This document shows, in pieces, positions 47,124 to 54,800 of a stretch of DNA of 64,000 nucleotides; the first letter of the stretch is position 1; each line of letters begins with the position of its first letter. The notes beneath the pieces are model-generated. The model ran no database searches. It saw only the letters and a list, made by a program, of their open reading frames with translations, and was not told where the DNA came from. A program made the position numbers and the translations under genes. The stretch spans positions 54,443 to 118,442 of the forward strand of contig JAEEQP010000004.1 in assembly GCA_016285355.1 (NCBI GenBank). Reading direction: 5' to 3'. Source of the stretch: Bacteroidales bacterium. Its GTDB lineage: Bacteria; Bacteroidota; Bacteroidia; Bacteroidales; F082.

Positions 47124-47771
47124 ATGAAATACGATGATTCAGCATTGACATTGGCCCTGAACTTGCTGCAAATCAGGGCCGTGAAACTCAGCCCCAATGC
47201 CCCATTCACTTGGGCCTCTGGACTGAAAAGCCCCATTTATTGCGACAACCGCGTCACGCTTTCCTATCCTGCCGTGCGTACCTATATCCGCCAGCAGTTT
47301 GTGGAGAAGATCATGCAAAACTACGGCAAGCCCGATGTGATTGCGGGCGTGGCCACGGGTGGCATCGCCCAAGGAGCGTTGGTGGCTCAAGAGATGGGAT
47401 TGCCTTTTGTGTATGTGCGCTCTGAGAAGAAGTCGCACGGCATGCAGAACCAGATCGAAGGTGTCCTCAATGCGGGTCAGTCGGTGGTGGTCATCGAGGA
47501 TTTGGTTTCCACGGGCAAGTCGAGCCTTTTGGCGGTGGATGCTTTGCGTGAGGCAGGTGCCGAGGTGAAGGGCATGGTGGCTATCTTCACCTATCAGATG
47601 GAACTCGCCAAGAAAAACTTCGAGGAAAAGAACTGCCAATTGGTCACATTGTCGAACTACGAGACGTTGATTTACAAGGCCGTGGAAGAGGCATACATTT
47701 CCGAGGAGGATGTGGAATCTTTGAAGGAATGGCGTAAGGACCAGCAGGCTTGGAGTGATAGGTGGAATTGA
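47124..47771 (+). CDS. pyrE: Orotate phosphoribosyltransferase PyrE
   Basis: 215 residues from the ATG at 47124; a longer frame to 47088 runs through the promoter. Typical features are FTWASGLKSPIYCDNR, GVATGGIAQGALVAQEM, VRSEKKSHGMQNQIEG with the flexible-loop lysines, and the PRPP-binding VVVIEDLVSTGKSS. It makes orotidine 5'-phosphate in pyrimidine synthesis. It is divergent from the Nudix gene and is followed by a large palindrome. Confidence 0.95.
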   Translation: MKYDDSALTLALNLLQIRAVKLSPNAPFTWASGLKSPIYCDNRVTLSYPAVRTYIRQQFVEKIMQNYGKPDVIAGVATGGIAQGALVAQEMGLPFVYVRSEKKSHGMQNQIEGVLNAGQSVVVIEDLVSTGKSSLLAVDALREAGAEVKGMVAIFTYQMELAKKNFEEKNCQLVTLSNYETLIYKAVEEAYISEEDVESLKEWRKDQQAWSDRWN

Positions 47772-47773
47772 TT

Positions 47774-47860
47774 TCACACGAATTATCATAAATGTATCAC
47801 GAATTGTTCATGAATTTGTTTCTGACAATTCGTGATTCAATTTATGGAAATTCGTGTTGA
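47774..47860. repeat. Large palindrome between pyrE and birA
   Basis: Arms of about 34 bp pair: CACACGAATTATCATAAATG ... CACGAATTGT (47774-47807) and ACAATTCGTG ... ATTCGTGTTGA (47825-47860). The pattern CACGAATTn recurs inside each arm. It lies between the convergent pyrE and birA genes, directly after the birA stop, and may act as a bidirectional terminator. Confidence 0.65.
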
Positions 47861-47861
47861 A

Positions 47862-48662
47862 TCAAAAAAGGAATTTGATCTCTTTAATATCAAAACAATA
47901 GGAATTGTCGGCCTTATCTACGAGCAGCAACCGTCCAAACGAATCTATCCCATTCATAAACAACCACAAATTTTTCCCATCGACTTCGTATTCTGCCCAA
48001 GTACGGTAACGGTAAAGTCTTTTCAGATAATCTTCCTCAATGGTTGCAGGAGAAGATTTCAGTTGCTCCACCTTTATTAATATATGCTCCGCGATTTGCT
48101 CCATTAGTGGCTGCAAATTGTAACATTTTCCTGTAATTTGTTTCAATGAAATCGGATGCGTAGGCCAATCCTGAAATTGCATCTGGTTGACATTCAGTCC
48201 AATGCCGATGATGGAAACATCCATCATGTTAGCCTTAATGGTGCTGTTGATGAGGATGCCGGCCAGTTTGTGGTTTTCAAAATAGATGTCGTTTGGCCAT
48301 TTGATGCTGAGTTTTTCAGCGGATTTTGAAGGCATAGATTCCATTCGCACAACCTTAGCAGGGAATGACATGCCTTCAAAACTATCTGAAATTACCTTAT
48401 CCAAAACTTCAATGATGCCCAACGGCACAGCTTCGGAGAGCAGAAACTGCCCTTCGGCAGGCAAGAAACTCATATCCAAAGCCAAAGAGAAAGTGAGGTT
48501 TTTCCCAACCTCACTTTCCCAGGCGTTGCTTCCCATGCCTTTGCCTGCGGTCTGCTCGTCGGTGCTGACTACCCAGTTGCGGATGTCGCACTCCGACTGC
48601 TTTCGTTGCAGGTAAGCATTGGTGGAGTCGAGTTTAGCAAAATGTAAATAGGAGAGATTCAT
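47862..48662 (-). CDS. birA: Biotin-protein ligase BirA
   Basis: 266 residues from the ATG at 48662 (MNLSYLHFAKLDSTNAYL). The ligase motif is present in the form TAGKGMGSNAW (GRGRxxxxW in E. coli), followed by KWPNDIYFENHKLAGILI and by the C-terminal SH3-like DSFGRLLLVDKADN. No helix-turn-helix precedes it, so it is a biotin ligase without the repressor domain. It attaches biotin to acyl-CoA carboxylase carriers. The promoter region contains a family A palindrome. Confidence 0.92.
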   Translation of the reverse strand: MNLSYLHFAKLDSTNAYLQRKQSECDIRNWVVSTDEQTAGKGMGSNAWESEVGKNLTFSLALDMSFLPAEGQFLLSEAVPLGIIEVLDKVISDSFEGMSFPAKVVRMESMPSKSAEKLSIKWPNDIYFENHKLAGILINSTIKANMMDVSIIGIGLNVNQMQFQDWPTHPISLKQITGKCYNLQPLMEQIAEHILIKVEQLKSSPATIEEDYLKRLYRYRTWAEYEVDGKNLWLFMNGIDSFGRLLLVDKADNSYCFDIKEIKFLF

Positions 48663-48668
48663 TTTATC

Positions 48669-48745
48669 GACTATGACTTGTGACAATGACCATGACAGCC
48701 TCAATTTCGGTGAAAGTTGTCATGGTCATAGTCACAGGTCATGGT
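48669..48745. repeat. Large intergenic palindrome, family A, copy 2
   Basis: Arms of about 28 bp (48669-48697 and 48718-48745) around a loop of about 20 bp, directly upstream of birA. The arm ACTATGACTTGTGACAATGA aligns with that of copy 1 (10672-10752), almost entirely with transitions as differences. Confidence 0.65.
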
Positions 48746-48749
48746 TTTA

Positions 48750-50378
48750 TTATTTCACCACGATTCTTTGTGTCTCATTGCCGACTTTAATGGCATAAAT
48801 ACCTGAACCAAACCGCTTCATGTCGATTTGCAGCGCACCGTCGCACAGACCTTCAAAAATGCGTTGCCCAGCCATATTATAAATGGTGACAGCTAGCTCA
48901 CCTTGACTGACAATGTTCACGATGCCTTCGGTCGGGTTGGGGTAGATGATGGAAGTGTGGCTGTAGCCTTCTTCCACGTCAACTGCCACCTCGTAGGAGA
49001 ATTCATTGCTTTCGCTGCTGCCAAAAACGCTGCCTGAAAAGAGTGTCGTTCCGCCGGCTTTCAAACCATAGAGGCCACCAGTGGTGAAGCCGTCGCCTCC
49101 TGCATCATAGATGGTGAAGTCATAACAGCCGTCGCTCGTGATTTCGAGGGTCTCGGTGTACATGTGGTTGGCTTGATCGTATGGACCTCCTTCGAGGACG
49201 ACTTCGCCCGTCGAGATGTTGGTCACTTTCCAAGTGGTTTCCTGTGGGTTTCCATCAGTACGAATGCTGAGTTTCAGTACTTTGCCAACATTTTCAGGTG
49301 CGCCTTTGATGTCAAAAGTCGTGACGTCGTTTGTCTGGGCTTCGTCGCCGCCACCGTTGACGCTTTTAATTCTCACTTCTAACAGGTTCTCAGTTTCGAC
49401 GGGGAAACTGATTTCGCCCAAATCGACGGTGGCTACTGCGAAGGTCGACAGGTTGCCGCTCCAATTCACGGTTTTCAGCGATTCTCCGTTGACGAGCACA
49501 TCCAATTCGGCGGAAGTCAGGGCGTTGCTGCCGTTGTTGGTCAATAAAACTTTTGGTTCAGCCTCACCGCTGCAGTTGGTACCTTTTACGTTGCTAATCT
49601 CGCTCACCATGGCTTCGTTGGCATAGAAAGGCTCAATGTTTTCGCTTGACTTGCATGCCTGATATACCTCTTTCGTGCTTTGGTTCTGTATCCAGGCGAT
49701 GGCGTCAAGTTGGCTCATGTCGTAGATGTTGGCCAGTTCCCAGGTGAAGGTGTGGGCGAAGTAGTCGCCGGGTTCCACATTCCCAATATAGGTGCCTGAT
49801 GCTGTGGGCAGAAGCTTCTTCATTACGCTATAGAAGTCTTTTTCCCCATTGGAGCCTGGTGCGGAATTGAAATGGATGGCCTTTTCGATGACGCCCACAT
49901 AGAGTCTGATGTTGCCTTGGATGGAGGCGGAGGAACGGCCCATTACATGCACGGTAATGGTGTTGGCTACCTCGTCCACTTCGTAGGAGAGCCGCATCTC
50001 GAAGGGCGATTCAATGTTCAGCCAGTTGTTGACCATGTTCTGGCTCAGTCCGCTAGGGAGGTTGCCGAAACGGATGCCATCAACGACAGTGTGCGGCACG
50101 GCGCTGACGTTGTAAACACCACGGCGTGCATCGTTGTCGACGGTGTTGTGCAAGTACATCGGGTCGTTGGCTCCAGGCCAGCTCATGTGATACTTGATGG
50201 CGGCCACACGGTCGGCGTTGGCGTTGATGAGCGCATCCAAAGCTGGATTCTGTTGGGCGCAAGGGCCGCAACTCGTGTTGGTGAAACATTCGAACAGGAG
50301 CACGCGCTCGTTTTGCGCGTTGAGTTTCAATGAAACAAGCATCAGTAGCGATGCCAAAATGGCTGTAAATTTTTTCAT
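48750..50378 (-). CDS. Omp28-like T9SS surface protein with thioredoxin motif
   Basis: 542 residues from the ATG at 50378, with a signal peptide to LNAQN. The Omp28-related N-terminal domain starts VLLFECFTNTSCGPCAQQNP, where CGPC is a thioredoxin-type CxxC. It is followed by about 230 residues of this domain, a beta-sandwich region with repeated NG.. strands, and a final T9SS type A domain (SIIYPNPTEGIVNI ... IYAIKVGNETQRIVVK). It should be secreted through the outer membrane and anchored or released. A disulfide role for the CxxC is possible but unproven. A divergent gene encodes another T9SS protein. Confidence 0.85.
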   Translation of the reverse strand: MKKFTAILASLLMLVSLKLNAQNERVLLFECFTNTSCGPCAQQNPALDALINANADRVAAIKYHMSWPGANDPMYLHNTVDNDARRGVYNVSAVPHTVVDGIRFGNLPSGLSQNMVNNWLNIESPFEMRLSYEVDEVANTITVHVMGRSSASIQGNIRLYVGVIEKAIHFNSAPGSNGEKDFYSVMKKLLPTASGTYIGNVEPGDYFAHTFTWELANIYDMSQLDAIAWIQNQSTKEVYQACKSSENIEPFYANEAMVSEISNVKGTNCSGEAEPKVLLTNNGSNALTSAELDVLVNGESLKTVNWSGNLSTFAVATVDLGEISFPVETENLLEVRIKSVNGGGDEAQTNDVTTFDIKGAPENVGKVLKLSIRTDGNPQETTWKVTNISTGEVVLEGGPYDQANHMYTETLEITSDGCYDFTIYDAGGDGFTTGGLYGLKAGGTTLFSGSVFGSSESNEFSYEVAVDVEEGYSHTSIIYPNPTEGIVNIVSQGELAVTIYNMAGQRIFEGLCDGALQIDMKRFGSGIYAIKVGNETQRIVVK

Positions 50379-50406
50379 AGTGGTTGAGTTTGAAATTTTT
50401 TCTGCA

Positions 50407-50414
50407 CAAAAGTA
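50407..50414 (-). promoter_or_regulatory. -7 box of the Omp28-like gene
   Basis: TACTTTTG on the minus strand, 28 bp before the ATG at 50378. Confidence 0.55.
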
Positions 50415-50518
50415 GATATTTTTCAAAAAATGGCAATGTTTTTGTTGCACGATATGGAAAAGTTTTGCATTTTTGCAGGTTGAAAATGATTACAAATAAC
50501 AAATTAAAACGCTTTTAT

Positions 50519-51247
50519 ATGATGAAGAAATCTATTTTTACACTTGTTCTTATGGCTGTAATGGGCTGTGTTTCAGCTCAGTCGTTACGGTTTGAACTGA
50601 ATGGTACCGTCTATTCCGAAGGCGAGACCATCGAATGTACCACACCAAACGAATGGGGTGAATACATTCAGGAAATGCAACTGAGAAATCTTACTTCGGA
50701 CGACTTGAATGTCCTTGTTAAGAAGGAAGTTATTGAAGACCTTGAAGGTGTTATGAACTTCTTCTGCTGGGGCATGTGCTTCGGTCCTGACACTTATGTC
50801 AGCCCGAATCCTGTTCCAGTGGCTGCCAACAGCATTACAGAAGAGGGAGCACTTTCGTTCCACGCGATGTTCAATGACAATGTCTTTGGCAAGGTTTTGG
50901 TGAGGTTTTCCGCCTACGACGAGCGTCATCCTGAAGATGCCGTCACCATCAATGTGCTCTTCCACAAGTCAGGCGAGGGCGTGCATGAATCATCAGCAGT
51001 ATATGTCGGCCAGCCCTACCCGAACCCGGCTTCATCGATGGTGAGCTTTGATTGCAACCTCCTTGGAAGCAACGCTACTGCCGTGGTGTACAACTTGCTG
51101 GGTCAGGAGGTGATGCGTCAGGAAATCAACACTTTTGAGCAGAAGTTGAACCTGTCTGTCGCTGACCTCAACGATGGCATTTATTTCTGCTCTGTCATGC
51201 GCAACGGTCAGGCCATTTCGACGGTCAAGTTCGTCGTAAAGAAGTGA
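50519..51247 (+). CDS. Small T9SS-sorted secreted protein
   Basis: 242 residues from the ATG at 50519 (a second ATG follows directly). The signal peptide ends at VSAQSL. The central domain of about 140 residues is of unknown family; it contains two cysteines in FFCWGMCFG and a beta pattern. The last ~75 residues are a T9SS type A sorting domain (PYPNPASSMVSFDC ... LLGQEVMRQEI ... GIYFCSVMRNG). The upstream gene is divergent, also T9SS, and a terminator follows. No enzymatic motif is visible. Confidence 0.75.
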   Translation: MMKKSIFTLVLMAVMGCVSAQSLRFELNGTVYSEGETIECTTPNEWGEYIQEMQLRNLTSDDLNVLVKKEVIEDLEGVMNFFCWGMCFGPDTYVSPNPVPVAANSITEEGALSFHAMFNDNVFGKVLVRFSAYDERHPEDAVTINVLFHKSGEGVHESSAVYVGQPYPNPASSMVSFDCNLLGSNATAVVYNLLGQEVMRQEINTFEQKLNLSVADLNDGIYFCSVMRNGQAISTVKFVVKK

Positions 51248-51270
51248 CAAAATGACCAATGAAACAAGAG

Positions 51271-51305
51271 GAAGCCGCTCGTTTGGGCGGCTTTCTTCGT
51301 TTTTA
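51271..51305 (+). terminator. Terminator of the small T9SS protein gene
   Basis: AAGCCGC and GCGGCTT pair around TCGTTTGG, followed by TCTTCGTTTTT, 25 bp after the stop at 51247. Confidence 0.7.
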
Positions 51306-51414
51306 GGCAAGTTGCAAATTGCAACCCGGCGCTTTTTCAATGAAACAGGCAGTTTTGCACGATGTTTGTATAAGAGGCTCCCTGATTAACTAACCACTTA
51401 AAACATTTCAATCA

Positions 51415-51846
51415 ATGGAAAAGAAACTTCAAAGAGACACGAGAAACAAAGTAATCGGTGGCGTTTGCTCCGGCTTGGCCAATTATTTCGACATCGATGT
51501 ATCCCTGATTAGGGTTCTGTTTGTGGTCATGTTCCTGTGCGCCAGTGCGGGATTTTGGCTTTACATCCTCCTTTGGCTTGTGATGCCTGCGGGTCAAGGT
51601 GGGCAGACTAACTATTATGTCTCGCCCGATGGAACGACCGAAGTCTCGTCGGAAGAAATCACCGACGTGGTGAAAACACCCATCCAAAACAAAGGGGGGC
51701 TCATCGCAGGCTTGGTGCTGATTGGTATCGGAGCCGTCGGACTTCTGAACAGGTTCGTCCCTGAACTCGACTGGAGCACGGCCTGGCCTTTCCTGCTCAT
51801 TGCGCTCGGCCTCTTCCTCATCATCCCTAAAAACAAGAAGTCATGA
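51415..51846 (+). CDS. PspC domain membrane protein
   Basis: A 143-residue protein. The N-terminal PspC domain reads LQRDTRNKVIGGVCSGLANYF, followed by DIDVSLIRVLFVV and the membrane helix (about 36-58). After a short linker come two further helices of the LiaF-like type (LIAGLVLIGIGAVGLLNRF and WPFLLIALGLFLII). PspC-type proteins take part in membrane-stress responses; the function in Bacteroidota is not known. It overlaps the next gene by 4 nt. Confidence 0.85.
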   Translation: MEKKLQRDTRNKVIGGVCSGLANYFDIDVSLIRVLFVVMFLCASAGFWLYILLWLVMPAGQGGQTNYYVSPDGTTEVSSEEITDVVKTPIQNKGGLIAGLVLIGIGAVGLLNRFVPELDWSTAWPFLLIALGLFLIIPKNKKS

Positions 51847-52136
51847 AAAGCAGGAATTTGTTCTTAGGGCTCATCTTCCTTTTAATCGGAGTTGTGGCTT
51901 TGTTGGCGACATTTGACGTTATTGAGTTTAGTTGGCACATCGCCTGGAAGTTGTGGCCCATGCTGTTCATCTTGGTGGGCATAGCGGTGCTTCCCATCAA
52001 GGATTGGCTGAAGGCGGTGCTTTTGTTGGCCTCTTTTGCCTTGGGTGTCCTCCTGTATCAACATGAAGCTTCAAAAGGCCCACACCATTGGTTTTTCACG
52101 CAAAATGCAGCCCAAATCGAGATGTTTTTATCCTAA
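51843..52136 (+). CDS. Small LiaI/LiaF-type membrane protein
   Basis: A 97-residue protein of three hydrophobic segments (LFLGLIFLLIGVVALLATF, WPMLFILVGIAVLPI, AVLLLASFALGVLLY), typical of the short LiaI/LiaF-like transmembrane family. It overlaps the PspC gene (ATGA). The two probably act together in the membrane; no catalytic motif is visible. It is followed by the TonB-receptor promoter. Confidence 0.75.
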   Translation: MKSRNLFLGLIFLLIGVVALLATFDVIEFSWHIAWKLWPMLFILVGIAVLPIKDWLKAVLLLASFALGVLLYQHEASKGPHHWFFTQNAAQIEMFLS

Positions 52137-52188
52137 AGGGGTACGGATAAAACGGAGTTTTTGTCGTTTTAAACATTTTTTCAACTAT

Positions 52189-52223
52189 TTTGAACGACAT
52201 AATTGATAATTTGTATATCTTTG
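52189..52223 (+). promoter_or_regulatory. Promoter of the TonB-dependent receptor gene
   Basis: A -7 box TATCTTTG at 52216-52223 and a possible -33 TTTG at 52189-52192, followed by a 44-nt leader to the ATG at 52268. Confidence 0.6.
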
Positions 52224-52267
52224 CGACCTGATAAACTCGGGTGTAAAAGAAATAACAAATTGTCACT

Positions 52268-54613
52268 ATGAATATTCGTCAACTCTCAAGACTGTTTTTT
52301 GCTGCTGCCTTCTTCTTTTTGACCGCATTTGCGGCTGTGGCTCAGGATAACAGCATCAAGGGCTTCGTGTATGAAGAAGCTACCGGTGAGCCTATGATGT
52401 TCACCAATGTCTATCTGAAAGGAACCACTTACGGCGGCTCGACCAACGAGAACGGTTATTTTAATATCAACCGTATCCCTGATGGCAGATACACCTTATT
52501 AATAACCAGCGTGGGTTACGACACGGTCTCCGAAGTGTTTACCTTGTCGAAGGGACAGACTATCAGCCGCAAGTACTATATGAAGGAAACCAGCCAGCAA
52601 TTGGAAACGGTGACTATTACCGCCGACAAGATTGAAGCCCGCACTGAGACCAAGACCTCAGTGATTACTGTGACACCCAAAACCATCACCAAGATTCCGA
52701 GCGTTGGCGGTCAGGCCGACTTCGCCCAATATCTGCAAGTGGTGCCTGGTGTCATCTTCACTGGCGACCAAGGTGGTCAGCTTTATATCCGTGGTGGCTC
52801 ACCCATTCAGAACAAGGTGTTGCTTGACGGTATGGTGGTCTACAATCCTTTCCACTCCATCGGCCTGTTCTCGGTCTTCGACACCGACATCATCCGCAAC
52901 GCCGACGTTTATACAGGTGGTTTCGGCGCGGAATATAGCGGACGTATTTCATCCATCATGGACATCTCGACCCGCGACGGTAACAAGAAGCGTTTTTCGG
53001 GTAAAATCGGGGCCAACTGCTTCGGTGCCAAGGTGATGCTCGAAGGTCCCATCAAGAAGGCCAAGAACCCCGAAGATGCCACGGCTTCGTTCATCCTCTC
53101 CGCTAAAAACTCCTATTTGGAGAAGTCCAGTCAGGTGTTGTATCCTTACGCTTCTGAGTCGGGTTTGCCCTTTAACTTCCAAGACATTTACGGTAAGGTG
53201 TCTCTTAATGCGCCCAATGGCAGCAAGTTCAACCTCTTCGGTTTCTCGTTTAATGACCAGGTGAACAACTACATGTCGCTCTCCGACTACAGCTGGAAGT
53301 CCTACGGTGCGGGTACCAATTTCCTCGTCATCCCCGGCAAGGCTCCTGTGATGATTGAGGGTAACATCGCCTATTCGAGCTACACTTCGCAGATGAAGGA
53401 AGAAAGCAGCCCCGACCGTTACAGCAATATCAACGGCTTCAACATGGGTTTCGACTTCAGCCAGTTCATGGGCAGAAACACCTTGAAATACGGTGTTGAG
53501 ATGTTGGGCTACACTACGGATTATGTGACCTACAGCCTTTATGGACACAACAAGATTTCGCAAAAGGTTAATTCCACTGAGTTGGGCGTTTATGCCAAGT
53601 ACAAGGCCGTGTTGGGCAAGTTCTTGCTTGAGCCAAGCCTTCGCCTCCAGTTCTACGCCTCTTTGCCCGACCTCTCGTTGGAACCGCGTATAGCTGCGAA
53701 GTATAACGCCACCGACTGGTTCCGCCTGAAAGCTGCGGCAGGAATGTATTCGCAGAACTTTGTGGCGGCCACGAGCGACCGCGATGTGGTCAACTTGTTC
53801 TATGGCTTCCTTTCGGGCATCAACAACCTGCCGAAGACTTTCGACGGAAAGGAAATCACCACCTACCTGCAAAAGGCCAACCACTACATCATTGGTGCTG
53901 AGTTTGATTTGAGCAACAAAACGACCTTGAATGTCGAAGGTTATTGGAAGGATTTCGTGCAGTTGACCAATATCAACAGAAACAAGATTTATGCGGACTC
54001 GCCCATGAATTCCGAAATCCCCGATTTGTTGAAGAAAGACTTTACCGTCGAGACGGGCGATGCCTACGGCTGCGACATTTCCTTGAAGTTTGAGGACAAG
54101 CATTGGTACCTCTGGGCTGTGTATGCCTTGGGTTTCGTGACCAGAGAGTATGAGAAAGCCACCGAAGACGGTGCCGTGCTTATGCAATATCCGACGCACT
54201 TCGACCGCCGTCACAACATCAACCTCATTTTGACCTATACCGCTGGTGCGAAACGTCAGTGGGAGTTTAGCGGACGCTGGAATTTCGGTTCGGGCTTCCC
54301 CTTCACCCAGGTGCAAGGCTTCTATGAGTACTATTCCTTCCAAGAGGGCATCAATTTCGACTACACCACGACCAATGGCGAGATGGGCATCCTATACGGC
54401 GACCTGAACGGAGGCCGCCTGCCCACGTACCATCGTTTCGACATCGACCTCAAGCGCAAGTTCTTCTTCACCGAAAACGTGATGTTAGAAGCCGACTTGA
54501 GCGTGACCAACGTATACAACCGGAACAATGTGTTTTATGTCAACATTGTCACAGGAGAGATTGCACGTCAGCTGCCCATCCTGCCTACTTTAGGTTTGAC
54601 ATTCTCGTTCTGA
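52268..54613 (+). CDS. TonB-dependent outer-membrane receptor with carboxypeptidase-like regulatory domain
   Basis: A 781-residue protein; signal peptide to VAQDN. The N-terminal ~90 residues are a carboxypeptidase-like (CarboxypepD_reg) domain with IKGFVYEEATGEPMMFTNVY. The plug domain has QLYIRGGSPIQNKVLLDGM and VYTGGFGAEYSGRISSIMDI. The rest is the beta-barrel, ending in LGLTFSF. No SusD-like partner or glycan enzymes lie next to it, so a SusC role in polysaccharide uptake is not supported; an iron or vitamin substrate is equally possible. It has its own promoter and a 187-bp gap before secA. Confidence 0.9.
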   Translation: MNIRQLSRLFFAAAFFFLTAFAAVAQDNSIKGFVYEEATGEPMMFTNVYLKGTTYGGSTNENGYFNINRIPDGRYTLLITSVGYDTVSEVFTLSKGQTISRKYYMKETSQQLETVTITADKIEARTETKTSVITVTPKTITKIPSVGGQADFAQYLQVVPGVIFTGDQGGQLYIRGGSPIQNKVLLDGMVVYNPFHSIGLFSVFDTDIIRNADVYTGGFGAEYSGRISSIMDISTRDGNKKRFSGKIGANCFGAKVMLEGPIKKAKNPEDATASFILSAKNSYLEKSSQVLYPYASESGLPFNFQDIYGKVSLNAPNGSKFNLFGFSFNDQVNNYMSLSDYSWKSYGAGTNFLVIPGKAPVMIEGNIAYSSYTSQMKEESSPDRYSNINGFNMGFDFSQFMGRNTLKYGVEMLGYTTDYVTYSLYGHNKISQKVNSTELGVYAKYKAVLGKFLLEPSLRLQFYASLPDLSLEPRIAAKYNATDWFRLKAAAGMYSQNFVAATSDRDVVNLFYGFLSGINNLPKTFDGKEITTYLQKANHYIIGAEFDLSNKTTLNVEGYWKDFVQLTNINRNKIYADSPMNSEIPDLLKKDFTVETGDAYGCDISLKFEDKHWYLWAVYALGFVTREYEKATEDGAVLMQYPTHFDRRHNINLILTYTAGAKRQWEFSGRWNFGSGFPFTQVQGFYEYYSFQEGINFDYTTTNGEMGILYGDLNGGRLPTYHRFDIDLKRKFFFTENVMLEADLSVTNVYNRNNVFYVNIVTGEIARQLPILPTLGLTFSF

Positions 54614-54721
54614 TAAAGAATAATTCCCTAAGTCTGTACTTTTTGCGAGGACCAAATCAACGGTTTTTAGGGAATCGAAGGACATTTTGGCATATTTTAC
54701 CCAAAATTCAAGGAAAAATCA

Positions 54722-54729
54722 TACCTTTG
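54722..54729 (+). promoter_or_regulatory. -7 box of secA
   Basis: TACCTTTG lies 71 bp before the ATG at 54801. The leader contains AT-rich repeats of the ATTTTAAATC type. Confidence 0.5.
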
Positions 54730-54800
54730 CACGAAATTTGCGCTTGCCGCAAACCATCGAATTTTAAATCTTAAATTTTGAATTTTAAATCACTGAATAC

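Noticed and set aside
52949..54343. 464-residue open frame on the minus strand
   Set aside because: Antisense to the TonB-dependent receptor; no recognisable domain, and the plus-strand gene is certain.
52268..54613. TonB receptor as SusC of a polysaccharide utilisation locus
   Set aside because: There is no SusD-like gene and no glycan enzyme beside it, and the length (781 residues) is short for SusC.
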